Assembly (NCBI GenBank): GCA_021234155.1 | Contig: JAJEKV010000052.1 | Coordinates: 9,503,284 to 9,567,283 of the forward strand | Origin: Isoetes taiwanensis | Lineage: Eukaryota; Streptophyta; Lycopodiopsida; Isoetales; Isoetaceae | Reading direction: 5' to 3' | Length of the DNA stretch: 64,000 nt | Shown: positions 38,921 through 49,591 of the stretch, piece by piece | Numbering within the stretch: the first letter of the stretch is position 1 | Layout of the letters: each line of letters starts with the position of its first letter | The notes under the pieces: model-generated | The model's database searches: none | The model's input: the letters and a program-made list of their open reading frames with translations, nothing else | What the model was told of the DNA's origin: nothing | Position numbers and translations under genes: made by a program

Positions 38921-41900
38921 GCTCTCGAATTTGGGATAACTACTTGTTATCCACTGCTATTATGGCGCTTGAGTTATTAAGTAATAATACAAAATAATAT
39001 ATTTCTAGCAACAAAGTTTGTTTCTTACAAGGCATTTGTTAGGACTTCCAAATGCATTATTTTGATGTATGCATGAATATATTTCTAGCAACACAGTGGC
39101 TTGCCTTGTTTCTTACATGCATTTGTTAGTGCCTTCAAATGCATTATTTTGATGGATGCATGAATTGCTCATAGGTATTAATTTATCTTGACCAAGGCTT
39201 TGAAGTGAGAACAGTAGGTGGTTGGACGTCAGAGTGATGAACGGGTTGAGCCCACTATTTTACTAACTCAAATTAGTAAAGGTCATTGCAACTTTACCAA
39301 TCACTCTTCATCCATTTTAGTTTTTTAGGGCCACTAGACCATACAAGTTACATCTGTCGCTCTTCGTTATGGTTATTAAATATCATACTTTTAACTTTTA
39401 AGTTCACTATTCCACTAGGAAGAGTTTAATGATTCTTCAAGATAGAATCAAGATTTGTAACGAGTTTAGTCTGCTACCAATGTAATGTTTATCTATGATT
39501 ATAGGGATTAATCTAGTCTATGATTATACGATGGTTATTGCGATTAATCTAGCCTATGGTTATACGATAAATATGTACTATAGTATAAAAGAATCTTTAT
39601 ACATTTGTACAAGGTGATAAATATTGCAGGGTAGATTAGTCTATGGTTTTGTTTGTCGAGCAATTGTGAAGGAGGAGCCCTTGTTGTAAAGGAGATGATG
39701 TTATGAGCACTTGTGAGGAGGAGCTCTAATGAGAAGGAGATGCTGAAGTTAGTGTTGCATAGATCGATCCATATAGCATAGATCGATGGCTGAATGCTGC
39801 CTGCCTGCCCTTCACATTGGGTGGGTGAATGGCTCGGAAGGCTACGTTTTGGGCCTATCAAAGGGCCCTCTGCCTAATCACATCGGGTCCTTTTCTAGGC
39901 CCAGAGAATAGTCCTCTAGGCCATTCCCCTATATAAGGTGGGTGGTTTACCACTTACTTCAGGGGATGCCTTGGATGGCTTGTTCCTATAGTTAAAGAAA
40001 AAGAAATTATGGTTTATGAATTTAGGGTAGTCCAAGGAGTTGGATTGATTTTAAAACTTATAAGGATCACCGAATGACTGCTGGATACTGGATGCAAAGG
40101 TAGGCTTGTAGCTTGGGTGTGTTAATAAGAGCTAAAGCATAAGGGATTCAAGCAGGGATTGTGGTAAACAATCAAGACACTGTCAACCATAGTCTAACGG
40201 ATTAAGCTTGCTAAGAGGGAGCTCATAGGACTCTGGTAGAGCTTGCAAATGACTCATCGCAGATTGAAATTGAGCTAGAGCTGGAATCAAGCCAGACAAG
40301 CATCTGGTGGCAGTGACTGCAAATTATTGAGTACAGAATCTGCAAATGCCTAGAATCAAGCCAAAATCAAGCTTATGGAACCACCCAACCACCAGCCATA
40401 AAGACTACTTATTACAAATAAAAATTTATTACTATAACGGAAAGTAAAGAGTTGGGATCTACTGGAATAGCCGCCATCTGCAACAGTGGATGATCACGAT
40501 TGTGGTGAAGCTATTTCTTGTTAATGAGAATTTGGAACTACTTGTTATCCACTGTTATTATGGCTCTCGAATTTTGGATAACTACGTGTTATCCACTGCT
40601 ATTATGGTGCTTCAGTTATTAAGTAATAATACAAAATAATATATTTCTAGGCAAAAGTGGCTTTCCTTGTTTCTTACAGGCATTTGTTAGTATCTTCCAA
40701 TGCATTATTTTGATGAATGCATGAATTGCTCATAGGTACTAATTTATCTTGAACAAGGCTTTGAGCCCAATATTTTACTAACTCAAATTAGTAAAGGTCA
40801 GTGCTTATTTCCTCTGCCTAAATACAAATCACTCTTCATCCATTTTAGTTTTGTAGGGCCACTAGATCATTCAAGTTATACCAATCTCTCTTCATTATGC
40901 TTACTAGATATCTACTTTAATTTTAAAGTTCACTATCCCATTAGGAAGAGTGTAATGATTCAAGATTTGTAACGAGTTTAGTTTGCTAGCAAGCATGTAA
41001 TGTACATTAATTGGGATTAATCTAATATATGATTATACAATAAATATATATATTGCAGGGTAGATTAGTCTAGGGTTTTGTTTGCTGAACAATTGTGAAG
41101 GATAGATAGATAGATAGTTGTGGAGGAGCTCTTGGTAATCAATTTGTGACTGCTGCAGTTGTTGATCTACATTTTGATATTGTTAGTCTACATTTTGATC
41201 TTTGTTTCATCGCTGCTCTCTATTTTGCGGCAAGTTAATTTGGGCCGTCCACATAGCATAGATCGATCGCTGAATGCAGCCTGCCTGACCTTCACATTGG
41301 GCGAATGGCCCGGAGGACTATGTCTTGGGCCTATCAAAGGGCCCTCTGCCTAATCGCATTAGGTTCTTTTCTAGGCCAGGAGAATAGACCTCTAGGCCAT
41401 TCCCCTAAACAAGGTGGGTGGTTTACTGCTTACACCAGGGGATGCCTTGGATGGCTTGTTATAGTTAAAGAAAAAGAAATTGTGGTTTATGAATTTAGGG
41501 TACTCCAATAGTTAGATTGATTTTAAAGTTATAAGGATCACCTAATGACTGCTGGACACACTGGTTTTGGATGCAAACGTAGGCTTCTAGCTTGGATGTG
41601 TGGGTTCAAGCAGGGATTGTGTTAAACGATCAAAACACTTGCAACCATAGTCTAAGGGATTAAGCTTGCTCAGAGGGAGCTCATAGGACTCTGAGAGAGC
41701 TTGCAAATTACCCATAGCGGATTGAAATTGAGCTAGACTGGAATGAAGCCAGACAAGCATCTCATGGCAGATGGGTTTGACTGCAAATTATTGAGTCGGG
41801 GTACAGAATATATAAATGCCTAGAATCAAGCCGAAATCAAGTTGAGGCCTCGATTTAGGAAGGCTTGTTGGAGACGATTGGCATCTACTGGAATAGCTGC

Positions 41901-41957
41901 CATCTACAATAGTGGATGACCACAATTGTGGTGAAGCTATTTCTTGTTAATGAGAAC
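38921..41957. repeat. Large direct tandem duplication, units of about 1.6 and 1.4 kb
   Basis: Unit A (about 38921-40535) and unit B (about 40560-41957) share colinear segments: GGCTCTCGAATTT.GGATAAC at 38921 and 40562; AAGTAATAATACAAAATAAT; the ATAGATCGAT..CTGAATGC stretch at 39778 and 41260; CCTATCAAAGGGCCCTCTGC at 39856 and 41331; GGATGCCTTGGATGGCTTGT; and GTGGTGAAGCTATTTCTTGT at 40493 and 41929. Unit A starts two bases after the stop codon of the second extensin/ferritin-like gene, so its 3' UTR is part of the duplicated DNA. No coding region is recognised inside; it could be decayed retroelement sequence. Confidence 0.8.
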
Positions 41958-43373
41958 TTGGTTAAACTTGTTAACATAGCCAAAGGGGTAATACACGGGA
42001 CAATGATGATGGAATGTGAAGGGGATTATCGAAGCAATAACCTTGTGCATAACAAAGGTTCTCGTGAGACAAGAGCACGAGGATAACCATTGAAGAAGAC
42101 TTGTTGTAAATAACTTATAATAAATAAATAGCTAGTAAACAACGAACGAAGGTTGAAAACATGGGTATTAGCAATGGATGACCCTTGTGGATTTATATCA
42201 AAGAAGCACCTATGATAGCATGGTCATTGCCATTGGCCAAAGGAAGTATCAATTATGAATTGATTACACCAAAGTAAAGAAAGGAAACGAATGATTGATT
42301 AAGAAGCCACCTTTATATAACTAAGAAAATTATATTTCATGCTAATGTGAGATACCTTATTATAGCCTTGGAAAGAAGGACTTAGAAGCTTATGGGGGCT
42401 TCTAGGCATGGACATAGCATGGAGCCACTAAAGGGGCTAAATTTATGCATAAGCTAAGGTATAGAATTATGGAATTAAATGGCGATAACATAGCTAATAG
42501 ATTTATATGAGAAGTTAATGTGTGCATGAACACTTCTTTATGGGAAGAAGGGTTGTGAGGTTAGAGAAGCCTTGCCCTTACATGATTCGATTATATTTCG
42601 TGCTATTCCTACTGTATTGACATATATAGGAAGTCTAGGATGGAAAGACACGAGTATTCAAGGTTCATAATTCCTTCATTGTAAACTTATTTTGCTCTAG
42701 GATTGCATGTCATAGTATGCCATTACATAGGTATTACAGGTCTTGATATGATCTTCATTGTGACATTCCACTAGAATTGCTCTGGAATATGAGAATAAGT
42801 TTTCTTATGGGGTGTACTGGGCCTGCCGGGTTAGCCCTTTAGGTAACTCGAGATCCCATCAAGGCTAGTTGAATAATGCAATGCGAAAGCATTTTTAAGC
42901 CAAACTCAAGGTAAAGAATTGAATCTTTAATCCAAACCATATCTAATAACGCCTATGAGCTCAACTCTCAAAGATGTAATATCATGCTTTATACATTGAC
43001 AATACTTTACGCTCTAAGAATCCAGATGTTAAGTTCTATAAGACAAAAACAAGGCCTCCCTAAAGGATCACAAAGATCTCCCAGACTTCTAGCTCAGTTG
43101 AGTCTTTGAACTGCTTGACGTTCCTTGAAGCCTCATGTCTATCTGCTTACACCATGAACATGTGGGGTTAGTCATAAAGACTAAGTGGGGGTTTAAGGGT
43201 GCTAATAAATGGCCAAGACATCATACACAAGCATCATGCATCAAAGAATACAACTATGAGAACCATCCTCATATAGAACAACTTACTACAAGAGAGTCTC
43301 ACTGCGCAGTACCTACATGTTGTCAGTATTCCACATCAAATATATGCTCAGCACAGAGCAAAGATTGCATCAT
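41958..43373. other. Intergenic region, probable retroelement debris
   Basis: No gene is recognised. TGTGACATTCCA at 42759 equals the first 12 bases of the LTR at 53987, but the following sequence differs, so at most it is the edge of a different LTR. No primer-binding or polypurine site was found beside it. Confidence 0.35.
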
Positions 43374-43560
43374 CACTACAACGGAATGACAACTAAACGT
43401 CAGAAAAATTATCAGAAGGTTTAAAATAGTTTGTTAAATGCGTATTTGACTAGTAATATGACGTTTGATTTGGCTAACAAACTGACGTTTAGATCTGATG
43501 AAAAATCTGACTAATAAACTGACAAATTACCTGACATCTAAACTAATGTTTAGCTTGATA
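43374..43560 (+). mobile_element. CACTA-like transposon terminus with subterminal repeats
   Basis: Begins CACTACAACGGAATGA and continues with repeated TGACGTTT / CTGAC / CGTCAG motifs at short intervals. It aligns well with the start of the array at 49051 (TACTACAAGAGAATGA..CGTCAGAAAA). CACTA (En/Spm) transposons have CACTA tips and clustered subterminal repeats bound by their transposase. The opposite TAGTG end was not found. Confidence 0.45.
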
Positions 43561-43573
43561 AATTTACTACATG

Positions 43574-44358
<785 letters not shown>

Positions 44359-44953
44359 TTGTGTTAGGGGCGTGAGGTGGCGGAAACCCATTGCATGGGT
44401 TAAGCCAAAAGGCTTTTCAAGCATATCTGATCGCACCCTATTGTAGAACGGCCGGATCAGCCAAAAGGGGCCGGATCTGAGCTATTCTTGCTCGATTGGA
44501 GCTGAAGAAAAGGCCCATAGGCCTTTTTCGACCTATTCTTGGCTTTAGTGGCCCTATAAAGTGCTTTGGAGACGTTTTCTGGGATCACGGTTTCCATCTT
44601 GGAGCGAGTTGTTGAAGCAATCCTCTCCATCTTAAAGCCTGATATCTTGCTGATAGGGGTTTTGGGCTACTACGAGTTGATTAGGAATCAATTCATCTGA
44701 TTCTAAGCCACTTCACTTTTTTTAGTGTTAGCTTAGGGGAACGCTCTGCTTTGCAAGCGTTCTTGTGTGCTCTTTGAGCAATATTGCTATGGCAGTACTC
44801 AGTTCTTGTGTTAGAACTGCTGAAGCTATGCTTCAGACTGATCCTGGGGATTAGAAAGCAATCGTGCGTAGGGAGCTCAAAGAGTTCGTGGTTGTGGGGA
44901 ATTCTGGGAATTCTTGGTAGTGCGATTGTGTCTACTTTTGTAGGCATCTGACA
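44359..44953 (+). mobile_element. Probable 5' LTR end of a retrotransposon
   Basis: The right boundary is supported: it ends CA (44952-44953), three bases before a perfect plant initiator-Met primer-binding site. A CCTATAAAGTG TATA-like box at about 44550 fits an LTR promoter. The left boundary is a guess at TGTGTTAGGGG. The last 130 bases are part of the inverted repeat described next. Confidence 0.4.
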
Positions 44954-45309
44954 ATTTGGTATCAGAGCTATGCCTTGCGCTTGTTGATCTCCACGTTGAA
45001 CCTGAGGCCCCACCTTCGTCAGCTCCAGGCCTAGCTCCCTTGCTAAGTCTGCAGACAAGAAATTGTCAAGGGAGCTAGGCCTGGAGCTGACGAAGGTGAG
45101 TCCCTATGTAGTTGAAGAGGAGGCGGGGCCTCAGGTTCAACGTGGAGATCAACAAGCGTAAGGCGTAGCTCTGATACCAAATTGTCAGACGCCTACAAAA
45201 GTAGACACAATTGCACTACCAAGAATTCCCAGAATTCCCCACAACCACGAACTCCCTGAGCTCCCCACACACGATTGCTTTCTAATCCCCAAGATCAGTC
45301 TGAAGCACA
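44824..45309. repeat. Head-to-head LTR/primer-site palindrome
   Basis: Arms 44824-45042 and 45067-45309 are inverted copies around a 24-base centre. Each arm holds an LTR 3' edge, a primer-binding site (TGGTATCAGAGC at 44957-44968; GCTCTGATACCA at 45168-45179) and leader sequence. The right arm has about 22 extra bases near 45095-45120 and scattered differences. It looks like two retrotransposon 5' ends joined face to face, by nested insertion or a rearranged cDNA. Confidence 0.85.
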
Positions 45310-45535
45310 GTTTGACACGTCAGACAATGAGAAACCAAGTCCCGGACTTGTTCTTTCATGTCTGGCCAATAGTAGTGACGTTTGACCAACTCATAGGTCT
45401 TCCACTCACCCCCGTGCCCAGCTTGCGGGGTTTCATGATGGTCACACAATATCAAAACTCGAAGATTATCATGCAATGGAACATAAATCCTAGATTTATA
45501 AAAGTACAACCCATCTTGCTCAGTCCACCAGATGA
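45309..45535 (-). pseudogene. Ty3/gypsy integrase zinc-binding fragment
   Basis: Minus-strand frame with IYVPLHDNLRVLILCDHHET, AGHGGEWKTYELVKRHYYWP and VRDLVSHCLTCQT: the H-H-C-C zinc-binding domain (about 60 residues) of a Ty3/gypsy integrase. It ends abruptly at the right arm of the palindrome, so pol was fused to an LTR edge by deletion. It comes from a different element than the one at 49.6 kb. Confidence 0.8.
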
Positions 45536-45665
45536 ATATCGCGAAGCGCAGGAATTATACTATCTGTTAAAGCAACAGTTGGCAACCCATCAGTTGGCTG
45601 CGACATAAATCTCTTAATGTAAATCTCTTGATTCTGGAGGAATACTTAAATATACGGTTGCCGGA

Positions 45666-46529
45666 ATGGATATCGCTGATATTAAGCCTCATTCTAATGA
45701 TCTTGTGTTAGAGGATATTGATGATGAGTTTGAATCGCCTCCTTGGTCTAAGAAACGAAAGGGAAAGACGGAAAACCATGGGAGCGACACAAGGCCGTCA
45801 AGAATCTGTAGAAGCCGGAGAGTAACAAGTTATAGGGAAGTTTCTTCTGATTGTGAAGCGAAAAATGTAGAAGAAAGGGCTGATCGGACGCCCTTCTTGT
45901 GCCACTAAAGAAAGATGTTGATGTGGTAAAAGAAGCTTGTGGTGATGAGAAGTCAGAGCCAAAGGAATTACAAAAGGCCTTTTGTAGTACGGATTCAAAA
46001 CAACCAGCATCAAATGATGTCAAAATATTGGAAGCAGACAATCTGAAAAATGTTCAAAAGGACGAACTTGAAAGTAAGGTCTATAATTTGGTTAATAAGT
46101 ATGGATTCGTAAATGGCCTTAATGAGCTTACTGGTAAAATCTTTAAAGGGTTGGACAAGATTTTGGCTGCGAGGAACAGAGATGGAAAGGGAGTTATTTA
46201 TTGTGTAAAAGAGAATGGCAAATGCTATCGGAATGTAGTGAATATTGAAGAACATCTTTTGCAGAAACATGCAACACAGCTTCTGCGGTGCTTCAGCAAG
46301 CGATTAGAGAGTCTTATAAGAGTAGACGGCCATGTTTTATTTGTCAAATGGAAGGGGCTTCCCTACAGTGAATCCACCTGGGAAATACTGGAAGATGTTA
46401 AAAATGAGGAAGCTTATGAAAGGTTTAATGGTTATAATTTGATGTCTCTGAATGGTTCTCAATCACAATTTTGAAAATAAAATGAACTGCATTCTTGCTG
46501 ATGAAATGGGGCTTGGTAAAACAATAGGT
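45666..46529 (+). pseudogene. Chromodomain-SNF2 (CHD-like) remodeler fragment
   Basis: An ATG at 45666 opens an acidic and basic N-terminal stretch (DFESPPWSKKRKGK-like, then basic RICRSRR). The frame changes between about 45870 and 45908 and continues to a chromodomain (HVLFVKWKGLPYSESTWE, about 46331-46384). After a second frame change near 46447 comes the SNF2 ATPase motif I, NCILADEMGLGKTI (46486-46527), followed by a GTATGC donor. Chromodomains bind methylated histone tails, and the SNF2 motor slides nucleosomes. No later helicase exons were found. Two frame breaks and the truncation argue for a pseudogene. The spacing from chromodomain to ATPase is shorter than usual for CHD proteins. 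Confidence 0.6.
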
Positions 46530-47022
46530 ATGCTCTATTTGTGCCACAAATGAAGTAAACTTTATTTCAAAATCAAAGTTTATTTTGATGTTTCTTCACA
46601 TTGAGAATTATTTTTAATGCAGTCTATTGCTATGTTGTGACGATAGTTTTTTTGTCTGCAAAAAGGGGTTGTCTGAGCACAACATTGTCATGCCTTATTT
46701 CTAGGTATTTTCTTGCATGCACGCTGTTTCCTCTCTAATATATTTTATGTTGTAATTCAAATTAGACTAATCTTAGAACCAATGCTTCCACAGGGATATG
46801 GCAGCATCGAAAAAAGACAAAAAGAGAGTCGGATTTTTTAACAGCTTTATAATATCCTTTGTGTTTTGAGGTCCAACATGGGATGCGGACTATGGATCAT
46901 TCCGAACATTCAAGCTCCATGAAGGTTTCAGGGCTCAGATTTGATTTTTGTCATCATATATAAGCTCCATCTTGGTATTTAATTGTCGCTTTTTTTTTTT
47001 ACTATCTTTCTATTCTTTATCT
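46530..47022. other. Unassigned spacer
   Basis: Sequence following the remodeler fragment. I see no helicase continuation and no other feature. Confidence 0.3.
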
Positions 47023-47290
47023 ATGGGATCTGCTTCTGTTTCTTTGTTCACAGTCACTATTACCATGCACTGCATTTTTCAAATTCATAGTGCTAATTAT
47101 GCAGCTGTTTCAGATTCATCTATATTACTACAGTTCAAGAATGTCATTCTTAAGGATCATTTTTAATTCCCTTTGTGACTACAGTTCAAGAATGCCATTC
47201 TTAAGGATCCTTTTAATTCCCTTTGTGACTGGAAAACAGATATTCCTTTGTGTAACTGGACTGGAGTGACTTGTGGTGGGCAACTCACTT
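47023..47290 (+). pseudogene. LRR receptor-like protein N-terminal fragment
   Basis: An ATG at 47023 starts a signal-peptide-like segment (MGSASVSLFTVTITMHCIF), then SSILLQFKNVILKD. After a 51-bp tandem duplication the frame continues NAILKDPFNSLCDWKT and CNWTGVTCGG. This is the LRRNT_2 cap with the W-x-GVxC signature that precedes leucine-rich repeats in plant receptor kinases. A stop follows the first duplicate copy and no LRR or kinase region is found downstream, so it is a relic. Confidence 0.65.
47128..47228. repeat. Tandem duplication, 51-bp unit
   Basis: CTACAGTTCAAGAATGYCAT starts at 47128 and 47179; copies differ at a few positions. It duplicates part of the LRRNT coding sequence and brings a stop codon. 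Confidence 0.9.
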
Positions 47291-48342
47291 CAGGAAAGAG
47301 GCTGCTTACATGAAGCAGCCTCTTCGGGTAAATTGGCAACTTTCCATGCCAATTTACAAGACTGGAGTAAGTTGTGGCGTGGGACAAAATACAAAAATGT
47401 CCTGCATTTCTTTTTGACTTCCAATTGCATTTATCCTTATGACATCGATCTGGCTTGTAATATGCAGATCACCTTTGGCCATAGACTCTAATCCTGGAAA
47501 TGGTTGGGCTTTGTTGTGCAAAATATATTTTCTAATAAAACCTATCTTGCCTCAAGTTTTTCGATGCATTCAATTCTCAGACATGTCGGTTTTTTCTTAT
47601 GGTTTTTCCAATCATTGGCATTGATCGGCACAGTACAACACGCGAATACAGTGTGCCTCTGGGTATCTTTGCGTCTCAATACTGTATCCCGAGGTGTAAT
47701 TTGTACCGCTTACCTTTACTAAGTTGTTTCAATGGCTTTTATCCAAGAAGGAGATGCGTATTTTAATGGTGGGTCTCGATGCAACATGAAAGACTACCGT
47801 CTAATTTCAGCAGCATATAGGACATTTGATCTCTGATGAGGCCATTTTCGTTAAAGTCCTGGGATTTAAAATGCACCTCCTTCTGTGACAAGTTTTAGCT
47901 TTCTCTGCATTCCAAACAAGGGATGAATCTATCTCTCTGTATGTGCTCATCTAAGATGCATGTCAATCCACATACTGCTTACTTTGATGTAGATGAAGAC
48001 CACATTATTTGATTGCGATTGCATGACTATTTATCAATCTGCTTGCTGGATAGTCTCACGGTTGCAAATGTTTTTGTTCCAAGCCTTCCACTGTTTATAT
48101 GGGAAGTAACCTTCTTAGTTTCAAACAAAACAGATGGTGCATCTTGTAATTGTTACTACCATTCCCATCATTGGGTTATCTACCTTGATGTTGTTTAGAA
48201 TGCTATGTTTAAAAAATCACTCCTTCACAGCTTAATTAAGTGCATTATGCTTTGATATAAGTAGAGGTAGAATTGACCAGTCCATTAAATCCCTAACATT
48301 TGGAGTTCAAAATTCTGTTCGTTCTAATCCTGCTTGTCCTGA
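47291..48342. other. Unassigned spacer
   Basis: No gene recognised. Short open frames at 47439-47722 and 48013-48198 carry no family signature. Confidence 0.3.
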
Positions 48343-48348
48343 ACATAG

Positions 48349-48617
48349 GCTATAACGTGGAGGAGACTGTGGAATAGAATAGAAGGAGGACAGGACAAGG
48401 TGACTTATCTACCTTTAATTTAAATATTGGAAGATGTTGGATCTGTTATTGGTGGACAAGAAAACATGTCTGCTTTTTCCTTGTTGTGTCAACCTTTTTT
48501 GACATTTAACATTGATCTCTTTTTCAAAACACTCAGGGATTGATCTTCATTGTGGACAACAATGATCGTAATCGTGTAGTTGAAGCAAAAGATGAGTTAC
48601 ATCGAATGCTTAATGAG
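48349..48617 (+). pseudogene. ARF-family small GTPase fragment
   Basis: Two exon-like pieces of an ADP-ribosylation factor. 48349-48399 gives YNVEETVE, then after an internal deletion GGQDK at a GTGACT donor; this is the switch region of ARF GTPases, which control vesicle coat recruitment. 48537-48617, preceded by ACTCAG, gives [20 protein letters not shown] and LHRMLNE and ends at AG|GCAAGT, a GC-type donor. The exon expected between them and all later exons are missing and a stop interrupts the first piece. Confidence 0.72.
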
Positions 48618-49050
48618 GCAAGTTTTACCAACTGCCTGAAAGTTTTATAGTTTTGTTCATATATTGTCATGATCAGCCTTGTCCATCCCAAGCAACTTTG
48701 ATTTTAAATATGCAGTCTTGAGTGCTATATCGTGTACTTTGTCTGCTTAGTTATTACCAGAACACATCTACAAGTTGCTGGATTACAGATTTATTGTACC
48801 TTGAGTGACACAATGTGATTTTGATGACAGGTTCTGATTGGGGTGGATGTTGCAGCTAAGAGCTCTACTCAGATTTTGCCTTTTGGCCTCTCTGTGATTG
48901 CCATTGACTTGTGCCTGAAGAACAACCATAAGTCAGAAGTGCTCATGCGCATATGCAGACTGACATTTTGTATAATCATGTCAACATATTTACGAAGATT
49001 CACATGTGTATGATGGCAGATTATTGGCAGCAACAATTTGATAATGGGTT
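48618..49050. other. Unassigned spacer
   Basis: A short plus-strand segment at 48831-48940 reads VLIGVDVAAKSSTQILPFGL, faintly like an RNA-helicase motif region but not convincing. Nothing else is seen. Confidence 0.25.
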
Positions 49051-49440
49051 TACTACAAGAGAATGATAGTTTTGCGTCAGAAAATTCGTCAGAATATTTT
49101 CATTGGAGGATTTACTGTCTTCTTCTGATAAATATTCTGACATATACTTGACGCACTCTCTGACGAATATTATGACGAATAATTTTGACGAATTTTCTGA
49201 TGGGTAAACTGACGAAGTTTTTTCTGACGAAAAAGGTGAGGCAAAATTTGACAAAACTTTTGACGCAAATTCTGATGAGTATTTTGACGAGTATTTCGGA
49301 CGCAAATTTTGACGAATAGTTTGACGCGTATTTTGATGTAAAATTTGATGAAAATTGTGATGAAACTTCTGACGTTAATTCTGACGAGTTTTTTGTCATA
49401 TTATTCATCACATTATTCGTCAGAATTTGTGGGATGATAT
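49051..49440. repeat. TGACG-type subterminal repeat array, CACTA-like end
   Basis: Starts TACTACAAGAGAATGATAG, like the terminus at 43374. About twenty TGACG/TGATG motifs follow at spacings of roughly 12-20 bases in AT-rich DNA. Motifs in the first about 40 and last about 25 bases are in the CGTCA orientation, those in the centre in the TGACG orientation. Clustered short motifs near a CACTA-like tip are typical transposase binding arrays of En/Spm elements. The array abuts the truncated retrotransposon. Confidence 0.6.
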
Positions 49441-49591
49441 CAACTTTGCCAAATATCTAAGTTCCAAGATCTTATACACCAAAGGTGGCCATAAAGGAGA
49501 CTTACTCACTTGTGTTTATCATGTAATTTATGTCAACTATAATGAATACTTCTCTTTTAGTTTGAGCTCTTATGCTTGAACTTATATATGC

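Noticed and set aside
42759..42770. TGTGACATTCCA as the missing 5' LTR of the chromovirus
   Set aside because: Sequence after the first 12 bases does not match the 3' LTR and no primer-binding site follows at a sensible distance.
48831..48940. VDVAAKSS.. segment as a DEAD-box helicase motif
   Set aside because: Only a few residues agree and the following motif is absent.
49021..49411. Two minus-strand Ser/Phe-rich open frames
   Set aside because: They are translations of the TGACG repeat array with period-like composition.
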